Part shown: positions 35,833-45,531 of the stretch, in pieces | Numbering within the stretch: the stretch's first letter is position 1 | Layout of the letters: the number at the start of each line of letters is the position of its first letter | DNA from: Nocardia brevicatena NBRC 12119 | GTDB lineage: Bacteria; Actinomycetota; Actinomycetes; Mycobacteriales; Mycobacteriaceae | Reading direction: 5' to 3' | Assembly: GCF_000308495.1 (NCBI RefSeq) | Contig: NZ_BAFU01000086.1 | Coordinates: 222,287 to 286,286 of the forward strand | Length of the DNA: 64,000 nucleotides | Notes under the pieces: model-generated | What the model was told of the DNA's origin: nothing | The model's database searches: none | What the model saw: the letters and a program-made list of their open reading frames with translations, nothing else | Made by a program: the position numbers and the translations under genes

Positions 35833-36152
35833 GTCCGTCGGCCCTTCGGGTGATTGTCGAAAAGGCGGAATTGAGATACGCGAGTCCTGTATCGCGGCTC
35901 GCGCCATATAGTGGACTGCCTGGCAAACCGTCGAAAATGCTAGCAGCGCAACTCGCGAATACCGGATATTAGGCCGACTACCTGCACAAAGTGTCCGACC
36001 TGGCGCAGTTGGCGCGAAACCGCGTCAATAACTGGGCGAATGCTGCTCGGTTAACTGGCATTCATCCGAGCATGGCCCGTTCCACTCTGTTCTAATCAAG
36101 GGCAAGTTACCGGTCGTTCCGATTGGTAACGGCGCAACGGAGCGGAGGAACT
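35833..36152. promoter_or_regulatory. Divergent promoter region with inverted repeat
   Basis: About 320 relatively AT-rich bases lie between the DUF4185 gene and the thiolase-like gene. GTTACC (36106-36111) and GGTAAC (36125-36130) form an inverted repeat 23 bp upstream of the ATG. The half-sites match the TTACY/RGTAA motif but with 13 instead of about 2 bases between them, so a relation to that regulon is weak. Confidence 0.4.
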
Positions 36153-37684
36153 ATGCTGCCTGCCGGATTGGATCCGCGAACCCCGGTCCTGGTGGGGGTC
36201 GGCCAGATCGTGCACCGCCCCGGCGAACCGGGCCTGCCCGGACCGGCGGAACTCGCCACCGAAGCACTGCGCCGGGCGGGCGCCGACAGCGGGGCCGGAG
36301 ATGCCCTGCTGCGCTCGGCGGATCTACTGGCCTCCGTGGCCCCGGTGAGCCGTCCTTACCCGAACCTGGCGGCCCTGGTGGCGGCCGAACTGGGCGCCTC
36401 GCCGAAACGCACCCTGCAATCGGCGCCGTTCGGTAGCGACGGACCACAGCGGCTGCTCAATACCCTGGCCCAGACCATCGCGGACGGAAAATCCGATATC
36501 GCCCTCATCACCGGCGCCGAGTCGGTGGCCTCCTGGAACGCCGCCACCCGCCGCGGCACCGCGCTCGACTGGCCCGAACAGGACGAGCGCGTCCGACCGA
36601 ACGAGGTTGTGGGCGCCGACGACGCTCCCAATACAGAGATGGAGACCGCGGCCGGGCTCTGGGGTCCGATCTACATGTACGCGCTGATGGAAACCGCGAT
36701 GCGCGGTCGGCTCGGTTTGGACGTGGCCACCCACCGGCAGCGGATCGGCGAGCTGTGGTCGCGGTTCTCGGCGGTGGCCGTGCAGAACCCGTATGCCTGG
36801 CTGCCCACCGAACGCGATGCCGCCGAACTTCTCACCCCCACCCCCGACAACCGGATGGTGTCGAGTCCGTACCCGAAGCTGCTGGTGGCGAACCTGACCG
36901 TGGACCAGGGCGCGGGTCTGATCCTGTGCAGCGCGGCCGCCGCGGACGCTGCCGGGTGCCACGCGAGAAATGGGTGTTCCCGCACGGCGGCGCCACCGCC
37001 ACCGATACCTGGTTCGTCTCCGAGCGCGCCGATATGGCCGCCTCCCCCGCCATCGCCGCGGCGGGCCGGGCGGCGCCGGCGGGCGCCGGTATCGGGATCG
37101 ACGAAGTGGCCCATATCGACCTGTACTCCTGCTTCCCGGTGGCGGTTCAGGTGGGCGCCGTGGCATTGGGGCTGCCGATCGGCGATCCGGCCCGACCGCT
37201 CACCGTGACCGGCGGACTGACCTTCGCCGGCGGTCCCGGCAACAACTACGCCACCCATTCCACCGCGTCCATGGTCGAGCGACTGCGCGCCGACCCGGAC
37301 CGGTACGGCCTCACCACGGCGCTCGGCTGGTATATCACCAAACACGGTGTCGGCGTCTACTCGACGCGTCCGCCGGCCCGGCTTTTCCGCGCCGTCGAAG
37401 CCGACGTTCCGCAGGCTCGTCGGGACACCGCCCCCGGCTACACCGGCCCGGCGGCCGTCGAGGCCTACACCGTCCCCTATCGCAGGGGCCGCAACGGGGA
37501 CGAGGCCGAAGCCGTGGTGATCAGCGCCCTGAACCCCGCAGGCGCCCGCATACTGATTCGGGCAACGGACACCGAGACCATCACAGCCTTCACCGAGGGC
37601 GACCCGTTCGGCGCCGCCATCGAGATCACCGCCGCCGACCGCGTTGCTCTGCGGCCGGACGCCGGCGGAGGTAGCGCAGCGTGA
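36153..37684 (+). pseudogene. Thiolase-like acetyl-CoA acetyltransferase with a frameshift
   Basis: Two frames join to give about 510 residues of thiolase-fold protein. The first begins MLPAGLDPRTPVLVGVGQIV with GGAGG upstream and runs to DQGAGLILCSAAAADAAG. The next continues VPREKWVFPHGGATATDTWF to the stop at 37684, with a HIDLYSCFPVAV cysteine region and a LTFAGGPGNNYATHSTASM segment. A single missing G in the GGG run at 36954-36956 explains the break. It is either a recent mutation or a sequencing error. Homologues (for example Rv1867) have about 495 residues. The reaction would be acyl-CoA thiolysis or condensation. Confidence 0.75.
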
Positions 37685-37773
37685 CCACGCAGGCACAGCC
37701 CGATCGCGTCATCGGCACAGCGGCCGGATGTCAGCGCCCGCGGAGGCAGCGCAGCGTAACCACGCAGGCACAG
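37667..37773 (+). repeat. Two copies of a dispersed 32-bp repeat
   Basis: Copies at 37667-37698 and 37742-37773 differ at two positions. The first overlaps the stop codon of the thiolase-like gene. A small GCGT-N4-ACGC hairpin is possible in each. Related copies occur at 16549, 50906 and 50981. Confidence 0.65.
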
Positions 37774-37808
37774 AACGGCCGCACATACAACACCGAGAGG
37801 ATCGCCCG

Positions 37809-38579
37809 ATGACCGAGCAGAACACGGTACTGACGGAACGACGCGACGCCATCACCCTGCTGACAGTGTCGCGTCCCCAGGCGCGCAATGCCATCGACCT
37901 GCCCACCGCCCGGGCGCTCGAGGCCGCCATCGACGAGTTCGAGGCCGACAACACCGCCCGGGTACTCGTCCTGACCGGTGCCGGCGGCACCTTCAGCGCC
38001 GGGATGGACCTGGTCGCCGCCTCGCGCGGTGAAATGCCGATGACGCAGCGGCGCGGTCCGCTCGGAATCACCGCCAAACCACCGGTGAAACCGATGATTT
38101 CGGCGGTCGAGGGGTTCGCGCTCGCGGGCGGTTTCGAACTGGCCCTGGCCGGTGATCTGATCGTGGCGGCCCGTGATGCCCAGTTCGGCATTCCCGAGGT
38201 CAAACGCGGGCTGGTCGCGGTGGGCGGTGGCGTATTGCGGCTGACCCAGCGGCTGCCGCGCAGCATCGCCGCCGAACTCGCGCTGACCGGCGGCCGGATC
38301 GGCGCCGAACGGCTGTATCGGCTGGGCCTGGTGAACCGGCTCACCGAACCGGGCGGCGCGCTCGACACCGCGCTCGAGCTGGCCGGTGAGGTCGTCGCGG
38401 CAGCGCCGCTCGCGGTGGCCGCGAGCAAGCGGATCATCGACGAATCGCCGGATTGGTCGACGGAGGAGGCATTCGCCAAACAGGGTGAGATCGCGCTTCC
38501 GGCACTGGTTTCCGAAGACGCGGCCGAGGGCGCGCTGGCGTTCGCGGAAAAACGCGAACCCCGCTGGCAGGGCCGCTGA
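37809..38579 (+). CDS. Enoyl-CoA hydratase/isomerase (crotonase family)
   Basis: This 256-residue protein has the crotonase fold: TLLTVSRPQARNAIDLPTAR, the oxyanion segment GTFSAGMDL, the first catalytic glutamate in LAGGFELALAGDL and the second in FGIPEVKRGLVAVGGG. It hydrates 2-enoyl-CoA to 3-hydroxyacyl-CoA in beta-oxidation. It follows the frameshifted thiolase-like gene by 124 bases occupied by dispersed repeats, so they may form one fatty-acid operon. It converges with a hydrolase gene one base past its stop. Confidence 0.9.
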   Translation: MTEQNTVLTERRDAITLLTVSRPQARNAIDLPTARALEAAIDEFEADNTARVLVLTGAGGTFSAGMDLVAASRGEMPMTQRRGPLGITAKPPVKPMISAVEGFALAGGFELALAGDLIVAARDAQFGIPEVKRGLVAVGGGVLRLTQRLPRSIAAELALTGGRIGAERLYRLGLVNRLTEPGGALDTALELAGEVVAAAPLAVAASKRIIDESPDWSTEEAFAKQGEIALPALVSEDAAEGALAFAEKREPRWQGR

Positions 38580-38580
38580 G

Positions 38581-39357
38581 CTACCGCCGATCCAACAGCA
38601 GCCGCGCGCAGCGGTCCGGGTCGTCATAGAACGGCGTGTGGCCGCTGCCGGGCAGCGTGATGTGCCGGGCGCCGGGCAGCACCGCTCGGGCCCGGCGGCT
38701 CTGGGTGGCGTAGGTGAGCAGGACATCGCGGTTGCCCCAGGCAATGGTCACCGGGATATCGGCGAGAGCAGCCGGATCCGGCGGTTTCACCTCGGTGAAG
38801 GAGTCCAGCGCCGGGCCGAAACCGAGGGAGGTGACGGCGCCTTCGGCAGTGTCCAGGGCGACCCGCGTGTCCACCGCCCATGGTTTGCCGAAGACCAGAC
38901 CGAGGAAGGCGGTGCGGCCGGCGGCGGTGCCGAGGATGGCGGGCAGTTTCGGACGCAATATCCGCCCAAGGGTTTTGGACCTGCCCAGCGACTGCTGGCA
39001 CCAGACCCGGCCGGCGGTACCCCAGAAACCGATCGGGGAGAAAGCGGTGACCGAACGGGCGAGACCGCGCGCACCCAGGTTCAGGGTGATGAGACCACCC
39101 ATCGAATTACCGGCCAGGTGCGGGCGCTCGATTTTTTGCGCGGCGAGGAAATCGGCCAGCGCCTCGGTGAGCGTGTCGACCGTGGTGCGCGGCAGCGGCG
39201 CGGAACCGCCGAAGCCGGACAGATCGATCGCGATCACCTCGAAGGACTCGGCGAGGGTGCCGATAATCGGCTCCCACACCTGCCACCGGCTGCCGACGCC
39301 GTGCACCAGAACCAGCGGTTCGCCGCTGCCTTCGCGATGATGATTCAAGACGGTCAT
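38581..39357 (-). CDS. Alpha/beta hydrolase
   Basis: This 258-residue protein has the oxyanion motif LVLVHGVGSRWQVWEP, the catalytic serine in LAGNSMGGLITLNLG, and a C-terminal GARHITLPGSGHTPFYDD with the histidine. Relatives include haloalkane dehalogenases, esterases and meta-cleavage hydrolases; the substrate is unknown. It ends one base from the enoyl-CoA hydratase stop with no room for a terminator. Confidence 0.83.
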   Translation of the reverse strand: MTVLNHHREGSGEPLVLVHGVGSRWQVWEPIIGTLAESFEVIAIDLSGFGGSAPLPRTTVDTLTEALADFLAAQKIERPHLAGNSMGGLITLNLGARGLARSVTAFSPIGFWGTAGRVWCQQSLGRSKTLGRILRPKLPAILGTAAGRTAFLGLVFGKPWAVDTRVALDTAEGAVTSLGFGPALDSFTEVKPPDPAALADIPVTIAWGNRDVLLTYATQSRRARAVLPGARHITLPGSGHTPFYDDPDRCARLLLDRR

Positions 39358-39617
39358 CTTCGCCTCCGGTGGTCAGGACACGTCCTGACCACCCTACTGG
39401 ACGCCCACGCCGAACAGTAGGCAGCGGCCGTCAGTTGGTTTCCGGTACTCGTCCACGGATACCCCGCCGGCCTGTGAATCTGACGGTAATTCCCGTCCCC
39501 GAGTTGCGGGCCGACTGTGATTGCGACTACACACAACCTTGGACAGCTGCCCAACCGGGCAAAGGGCCCCTTGACCGGTGCTGCGCTGTCCGTGAAACAC
39601 AGTGAGAGAGGAACCTG

Positions 39618-39944
39618 GTGCGGATCACGCTCATCGCCGCGACCCTTATCGCCCTGCCGCTGCTGGCGGCCTGCGGCAGCGACTCCGATTCGGCGCCCGC
39701 GCTGACCGAAACGGATCTGTCCAAATCTCTGCAGGAGAAGGGCCTGCAGGATCCGGAGTTCGCCGACTGCGCGGCGAAGCTCTACGTGCAGGAAGGTATT
39801 TCGCAAGATGGCCTGCGCACCATGGTCGGCGACGAATTCGACACCAGGATGGCCGATCCGGAAACCCTCGGTATGAGCAAGGAAGACGCCGACAAGGCAC
39901 GCGCGGCGACCAGCAAGATCGTCAACGAGTGCCTCGGCAAGTAA
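39618..39944 (+). CDS. Small lipoprotein
   Basis: This is 108 residues from a GTG with GAGAGGAA upstream. A lipobox LLAAC places the lipid-modified cysteine at about residue 19. The mature part is acidic and helical, with two further cysteines (ADCAAKLYVQEGI and VNECLG) likely to form a disulfide. The family was not recognised. A 43-bp piece of this gene (39781-39823) recurs at 46858-46900, on the far side of the biosynthetic cluster. Confidence 0.78.
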   Translation: MRITLIAATLIALPLLAACGSDSDSAPALTETDLSKSLQEKGLQDPEFADCAAKLYVQEGISQDGLRTMVGDEFDTRMADPETLGMSKEDADKARAATSKIVNECLGK

Positions 39945-40914
39945 CGAGTAAGTGATCGCAGCCGTTGCGGCCCCGCGATCGAGCGGGGACAGGCCGCGGT
40001 ACGGCATGGTCGAGTCGAGCGAGGAGAAGTGGGTCGGCAAGCAGTACAACCGCGCCCCTACGTCCCGCTCGGCCGGCATCCACGCCCCCGAGTCCGGACA
40101 GCGATAATCGAAAGTTCGCCGACGCGTTCTCGGCCACGGCGCGTGCGAGGCAGCCAGGGAGGGGCTTCGCCGGCCGTGTCGGGGGCGTGGAAACGTCCGT
40201 AACCGGATCACCACACCGATATCGATTACCCCGCAAGACCCTATTGCCCGACAGCATCCTGTCAACCGTCCGCTCCAACGGCCATGTGCGGCTATTTCAT
40301 AGGCATCGGGATCGGATCTGCGCCGTGCGCCGATGCGGAAGGGGCTCTGTTCGAACCTGTCCTCGACCGCGGTCAATCGCGCTGGACAACGTTGCCCGGA
40401 CCGAACCGGGAGTCCGGCGGCACGGTCTTGTACAGCGTTTGTGCCCTCGACTGCCGAACCACCACCAGTGGTCGGAGAGCACCCTGCCGGCATTCGTCAG
40501 CGTATCGGAGAGCGAATGCGTGATATCGGCAACCTTCCCCCACACTTTCGAACAATGGCCCCATTTCTCAGGTTGGGGCCACCGCCGGTACAGCCGGGAG
40601 CGATAACGCATGCGACGGGGACGGTCTCGACCCCCGCCGGTTACACCGGTAGCGATCACCGAGCAAACGACATCACCCCACAGAGCCCGTTCCATAGGTT
40701 TTGCCCATATCTCTACGTGGCCACGCGAGGTGCGCAAAAGGGCCGCACCGGAATGCGGTGCCCATCAACCCCCCTGAACACATCGATCACCATTCCCCAT
40801 ATGATGAGCCGCTACATAACGATACGATGGCTGGCGGCAACATCGAGGAAAGACGTTGCCACGGTGGACTATTGGTTCCCTCGAGTCGAGAAATCGATTT
40901 GGAAGGCGGTATAG
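39945..40914. other. Long region without a supported gene, left flank of the cluster
   Basis: About 970 bases separate the lipoprotein gene from the DoxX-like gene. Open frames on both strands have coding patterns unlike the neighbours and no ribosome binding sites. It probably contains decayed sequence and the cluster promoter; an AT-rich stretch near 40796-40830 is the best promoter candidate. Confidence 0.45.
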
Positions 40915-41256
40915 ATGGTCGTCATAGCGGTTGTTCTGCTGGGGGTGTGTTTCATGGGGGCCGGTGTGGTGAAGCTTGCAGGCCTGGAAGCGATGAGGGC
41001 CGACGCGAAGCGATTCGGGTTCTCCTACCGGGCCTACCGGATGATCGGCGCACTGGAGGTGTGTGGTGGCGCGAGCCTGATCGGGGGATTGGCATTCACG
41101 CCGTTGGCGATCATTGCCGCAACAGGCCTGGTAGGGCTGATCATTGGGGCAGTGGTGTGCCATGTGCGGGCCGGCGATCCGGTGGTGAAACCGGCCGCGG
41201 CGGTCATAGTGGGTCTGCTCACGGCTATAGCGGGGGTGGCGAGTGTTGTCCAATGA
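40915..41256 (+). CDS. DoxX-like small membrane protein
   Basis: This 113-residue protein has four predicted transmembrane helices and a DoxX-like pattern (GAGVVKLAGLEAMRADAKRF, FSYRAYRMIGALEVCGG). DoxX-type proteins are found with redox and detoxification genes; their reaction is unclear. GGAAGG lies eight bases before the ATG. It is the first gene on the plus strand before the PrnB-like gene, 73 bases away, and shares its lower GC content, so it may belong to the cluster. Confidence 0.72.
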   Translation: MVVIAVVLLGVCFMGAGVVKLAGLEAMRADAKRFGFSYRAYRMIGALEVCGGASLIGGLAFTPLAIIAATGLVGLIIGAVVCHVRAGDPVVKPAAAVIVGLLTAIAGVASVVQ

Positions 41257-41329
41257 ACTTCGCATAAGCACAATCGGCCGGCCTGCGCATACGACGCGTC
41301 GTTGCTACCAGTGACGAAATGCGCCAATC

Positions 41330-42502
41330 ATGACTGATTTCTTGCAATATCCGGTAAATCCGGGAGATCCTTGCGTCATCGGCCTTGACCCGCTCGGTTT
41401 CGACAGCCTGCTGTCAACGGTGTGGAAGATGAACATGGCGGCCGATGTGAACGGCCTGGTGGGATTGTTACGCAATCTGGTTCCGGCCGACGAAGTGGTG
41501 GCGGAATTATCACTGCCAAGTTGTGTCGCGACAATGCGTGACCTGGGACTATTGGCCGGATCGGCCAAGCGGCACGGCGTCGAGCCGGTCGATGCGGTCC
41601 CCGAATTGGAAAAACTATTGCTGCATTTGGGTGCGCGCACCCAAATGATTCCCCGCGACACTGTTCACCATTACATCGGCTGGAATCCCACTGGCCGTCG
41701 GGAGCGAATGTACACAGGCGAGCGGATGGAGCGCATGCTCATGTCCTCTGTGCGTGTAACCCTATCGCGGCTGATCGATGCGGTTGAGTCGTGTCGACGT
41801 CTGGAGGACTTGGAGCCCGAGGCGTTGGAGTTCGCAGTGGCGGCGAATGAACTGGTGGCGCTACTACGTTCACTCGAAGATGCGATCGACATCGTCATCG
41901 CGAACGTGACACCAGAGTTCTTCGCCCGGACACTGCGCCCATATTTCGAGGAGATCCGCGTCGGCGGAGTGGTTTACCTGGGACCTGCGGCCGCACACGT
42001 GCCACTGGCCCTCATCGACCTTGCCTTATGGGCGTCCGACTGCGGCGACAAGGACTACGACGAGTTCTGGTGTGAATCCGAGCAGTATGGGCTACCGCAG
42101 TGGCGGGAGCTCTACAAACGGTGGGCGAAGGGCCCATCGGCGGTCACGCGTGTGACCACGGCGCTGAGGCTCGTTCCGGCCGGTCAAGCTCCGCCGAACC
42201 TTCGCGCCAGTACCGAAGCCCTGTGCCGCGCCCTACGAGCGTTGGTGGTCTTTCGCGGCAAGCACTTCACGGTGGCGCGTAATGCCTACGCCGAAGAGAT
42301 CCGGCTATACCCGCTCGGTAGTGGGGGTGGAAGCCTGCAACTCCTGGAGCAGGTCACCGCCCTCACTCGCGAAAACACCGGCTTGATGCGGAAGTCTTTG
42401 AACCGAAGCGGCTCGAGCACTACCTCGGCCTCGCGGCACAGGGCTCACCAGGGGCCGAAACAGGCACCCGGGGCGGACGAAGAGCGAAAGGCCCTGGGGT
42501 GA
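41330..42502 (+). CDS. PrnB-like haem enzyme (monodechloroaminopyrrolnitrin synthase family)
   Basis: This 390-residue protein resembles PrnB, the haem enzyme of the tryptophan-dioxygenase superfamily that rearranges 7-chlorotryptophan to an aminophenylpyrrole in pyrrolnitrin synthesis. Shared blocks are VNGLVGLLRNLVPADEV, MRDLGLLAGSAKRHGVEP, a GWNPTG motif followed by a YTG, YFEEIRVGGVVYLGP, and VVFRGKHFTVARNAY, whose His at about residue 312 aligns with the PrnB haem ligand (near residue 313, from memory). A GSGGG motif follows. No halogenase (PrnA/PrnC) or PrnD is nearby, so the substrate differs. It overlaps the monooxygenase gene by GTGA. Confidence 0.78.
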   Translation: MTDFLQYPVNPGDPCVIGLDPLGFDSLLSTVWKMNMAADVNGLVGLLRNLVPADEVVAELSLPSCVATMRDLGLLAGSAKRHGVEPVDAVPELEKLLLHLGARTQMIPRDTVHHYIGWNPTGRRERMYTGERMERMLMSSVRVTLSRLIDAVESCRRLEDLEPEALEFAVAANELVALLRSLEDAIDIVIANVTPEFFARTLRPYFEEIRVGGVVYLGPAAAHVPLALIDLALWASDCGDKDYDEFWCESEQYGLPQWRELYKRWAKGPSAVTRVTTALRLVPAGQAPPNLRASTEALCRALRALVVFRGKHFTVARNAYAEEIRLYPLGSGGGSLQLLEQVTALTRENTGLMRKSLNRSGSSTTSASRHRAHQGPKQAPGADEERKALG

Positions 42503-43785
42503 AGATTCTCATTGCAGGTGGTGGAATCGGCGGGCTCAGCGCCGCACTCGGCCTGCACGCGGCCGGCTTTACCGATATACGGATAGTGGAGGCAGCACGC
42601 AAACTGCGTCCCCTCGGCGTCGGCTTGAACATCCTGCCCAACGCGGTACGCGAACTCACGGAACTCGGGCTCTATGACCAACTCACCGCCGGCGCGATCG
42701 CAACGCACGAACTGGCGCTTTACAGCCGCCACGGTCAGCTCATATGGAAGGAGCCCCGTGGACTGGCCGCCGGCTACCACTGGCCGCAGCTATCCATCCA
42801 TCGTGGTTATCTGCAGGGGATCCTGGCACAGGCCGTTCGGGAGCGCCTGGGCGCTGCGGCGATCACCACGCAATCACGAGTAGTGGGCTACACCCGGCCG
42901 TGCGGCCGAACGGTATCGGTGACCGTGGAGCGGGCCGGTATCGGAACTACCGTGATCAACGACATAGACCTGCTGATCGGAGCCGACGGCATCCGTTCCG
43001 CGGTCCGGGCCTCCCTCTACCCGGACGAGGGTCCGCCGCCGGGCAACGGGCTGGTGATGTGGCGCGGTACAACATGGGCGGCGCCGTTCCTCGATGGTAA
43101 GTCGATGCTTGTCACGGGGGATGACGTCCAGAGGATTGTGCTGTACCCCATCGCCGAGGACCCGACCCGCGGCGTGCTGATCAACTGGGTGGCCGCCCGG
43201 CCCGCCGAGACCGATCCGAGTGGCCATGGCGACTGGAGCCGCGAGGTCCCCGTCGCCGAGGTCCTGGATCACTTCGGGCACTGGCGTTTCGACTGGCTGG
43301 ATTTCCCCGCCATCCTCGGCTCCGCGTCAAGGGTCTACAGGTATCCGATGGTCGACCGCGACGCGCTACCCCAGTGGACATTCGGCCGCGTGACCTTGCT
43401 GGGCGATGCCGCCCACGCCATGTACCCGATGGGCTCCAACGGTGCGACGCAGTCCATCATCGACGCCGTAGTACTGGCCCGGGCACTGGCCGCTACGGGT
43501 GGTGATATCCCGGAGGCCCTGGCCGTTTACGAGGCCGAGCGGCGACCGTCCATGACTCTGCTTCAGGCCAGCAACCGGCAACAGGGCCCCGAGGCCGTCA
43601 TCGCCATGGTCCATCAACGGGCCCCCCATGGGTTCGACCGCCTCCACGACGTTATCTCCGAGCGGGAGCTCGCCGAAGTCTCCGCCCGCTACGCAAGCAC
43701 CGCCGGCTTCGACGTCGAGACCGTGAATACGCCCCCTCCGCGAGGATCCGCGTACCGAAACAACAGCAATAGATCGGGCAGGTAA
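42499..43785 (+). CDS. FAD-dependent monooxygenase (PhzS/UbiH-like)
   Basis: This 428-residue group A flavin monooxygenase starts GTG inside the PrnB-like stop. The FAD motif GGGIGGLSAALGLHAAG is at the N-terminus, DLLIGADGIRSAVR is central, and GRVTLLGDAAHAMYPMGSN is in the last third. An NGLVMWRGTTW block recalls PhzS-type aromatic hydroxylases. It likely hydroxylates an aromatic or pyrrole product with NAD(P)H and oxygen. It sits between the PrnB-like enzyme and the ketosynthase, two bases from the latter, so all are probably one transcript. Confidence 0.85.
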   Translation: MKILIAGGGIGGLSAALGLHAAGFTDIRIVEAARKLRPLGVGLNILPNAVRELTELGLYDQLTAGAIATHELALYSRHGQLIWKEPRGLAAGYHWPQLSIHRGYLQGILAQAVRERLGAAAITTQSRVVGYTRPCGRTVSVTVERAGIGTTVINDIDLLIGADGIRSAVRASLYPDEGPPPGNGLVMWRGTTWAAPFLDGKSMLVTGDDVQRIVLYPIAEDPTRGVLINWVAARPAETDPSGHGDWSREVPVAEVLDHFGHWRFDWLDFPAILGSASRVYRYPMVDRDALPQWTFGRVTLLGDAAHAMYPMGSNGATQSIIDAVVLARALAATGGDIPEALAVYEAERRPSMTLLQASNRQQGPEAVIAMVHQRAPHGFDRLHDVISERELAEVSARYASTAGFDVETVNTPPPRGSAYRNNSNRSGR

Positions 43786-43787
43786 AG

Positions 43788-45515
43788 GTGACCCCAATGG
43801 AATGGCAAGCAGCGGCAACGAATACTCGGGAACCGGTGGCGATCATCGGGATGGCCTGCCGCTTTCCCGGCGCGCCCGGCGTGGACGCTTTATGGGAACT
43901 TCTCCGAACCGCAGGTGACGCCACCAGTGAGACCCCACCAGACCGCTACGACGTCGAATCGCTGTACGCCGAGCAGCCGGCACCCGGCAAGGTAATCAGC
44001 CGACGCTCCGGCTATCTACCACAGGCCGCGGAATTCGATGCGGAGTTCTTCGGCATGTCTACCGGGGAGGCTGCCAACCTCGACCCCCAGCAGCGTCTGT
44101 TGATGATGACCGCCTGGGAAGCCCTCGAAGATGCCGGAATTCTGCCTCGGCGCGTCGCGGGCAGCCGCACCGGTGTGTACGTCGGCACCATGCATCTGGA
44201 CTACTGGGATCTGGTGACTCGCCGGGGCCTGGAAGCGCTGACCCCCTCCCATGTGTACAACATGCGCAGTATCCTCTCCGGCCGCCTGTCCTACACCTTC
44301 GACCTGCGCGGCCCGAGCATCACGCTGGACACCGCGTGTTCCTCATCACTGGTCGCCATCCACCTGGCCTGCCAGAGCCTACGGGCCGGGGAGACCACGA
44401 TGGCCCTGGCCGCAGGAGTCAACCTCAAGCTGACCCCTGACGAGGATGTCATGTTGTCCCAGGTGCGGATGCTCGCACCCGATGGCCGCTGCAAGTTCGG
44501 AGACGAGCGCGCCAACGGCTTCGCCCCCAGCGACGGCGCAGGCGTCATCGTGCTCAAACCCCTCTCGACGGCTCTCGCCCACGGTGACCGGATCCGCGCC
44601 CTTGTGCTCGGCAGTGCCACCGGCAACGACGGGCGCAGCCATCCTGAACTGCTCACGCCTTCGGTAGAAGGCCACATCGAAATGCTGCGTTGGGCTTACG
44701 AAGACGCTGGAGTTCCACCGGCCGACGTCGACTTCATCGAAGCCCACGGCACCGGCACCCCCATGATCGACCCGGTGGAGTTCACCGCTCTCGGCGAGGT
44801 ACTGGGCAAGGACAGGCCTGCTGAACAGGTCTGTTACGTCGGTTCGGTGAAGAGCAATATCGGACACACCGAGGGCGCTGCCGGAATCGCCGCGCTGATC
44901 AAGACAGTCCTTTGTCTCGAACACCGAGAGATCGTACCGAGCCTGCACTACGAGACCCCCAACCCCAAGATCGCCTGGCAGGAGCTGCCCCTTCGGGTCC
45001 CCACCGAGCCGGTCCCCATCCCGGACCGGGGCCGACGGTTGATAGCGGGCATCAGCGGGCAGGGCATCTCGGCAACCAATGCTCATCTGGTAATCGGCCA
45101 GGCCGATGAGCTCACACCCCTGCCGCCCACCCACGGACCACAACTGTTCGTCACTTCCGCACGCACCGAGAGCGCGCTGCGCGACATGGCGATCGCCTAC
45201 CTCGCATACCTGGCACCCGGAGGGCCCGGTAGCACGCGGCGACTGGCCGATATCTGCCGCAGCGCGGCACTGCACCGCCACCATCACCACAAACGCCTGG
45301 CCATCCTGGCCGAAACCCATCAGGAACTCACCGATCGGCTGCACGCATTCCTCAATGGTGAGCTCCACCCGCAGTTCGACAACACTCCGCTTTCGGCCCT
45401 CGCGCACAGCTATCTCGCCGGTGAGCCCGTCGAGTGGGCAGACGCATTCCCCAAGACCCGCTATGTCCCACTGCCCACATATCCGTGGCAAACCAAACGC
45501 TACTGGCTCGACTGA
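43788..45515 (+). CDS. Stand-alone type I polyketide ketosynthase lacking AT
   Basis: This 575-residue protein begins with a complete ketosynthase: PVAIIGMACRFPG, catalytic Cys in DTACSSSL (about residue 184) and histidines in EAHGTGT (about 320) and NIGHTEG (about 360). After the KS it retains a linker segment and ends with PLPTYPWQTKRYWLD, the usual post-acyltransferase linker, but the acyltransferase domain between them is absent. A malonyl or other extender must therefore be supplied in trans. The start is GTG at 43788 or ATG at 43797. Its partner is probably the ACP at 46574. Confidence 0.88.
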   Translation: MTPMEWQAAATNTREPVAIIGMACRFPGAPGVDALWELLRTAGDATSETPPDRYDVESLYAEQPAPGKVISRRSGYLPQAAEFDAEFFGMSTGEAANLDPQQRLLMMTAWEALEDAGILPRRVAGSRTGVYVGTMHLDYWDLVTRRGLEALTPSHVYNMRSILSGRLSYTFDLRGPSITLDTACSSSLVAIHLACQSLRAGETTMALAAGVNLKLTPDEDVMLSQVRMLAPDGRCKFGDERANGFAPSDGAGVIVLKPLSTALAHGDRIRALVLGSATGNDGRSHPELLTPSVEGHIEMLRWAYEDAGVPPADVDFIEAHGTGTPMIDPVEFTALGEVLGKDRPAEQVCYVGSVKSNIGHTEGAAGIAALIKTVLCLEHREIVPSLHYETPNPKIAWQELPLRVPTEPVPIPDRGRRLIAGISGQGISATNAHLVIGQADELTPLPPTHGPQLFVTSARTESALRDMAIAYLAYLAPGGPGSTRRLADICRSAALHRHHHHKRLAILAETHQELTDRLHAFLNGELHPQFDNTPLSALAHSYLAGEPVEWADAFPKTRYVPLPTYPWQTKRYWLD

Positions 45516-45531
45516 GGAGAACCGACAAACC

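Noticed and set aside
40297-40737. 146-codon minus-strand open frame left of the cluster
   Set aside because: Arg/Trp-rich composition typical of an antisense frame in GC-rich DNA, with no start signal.
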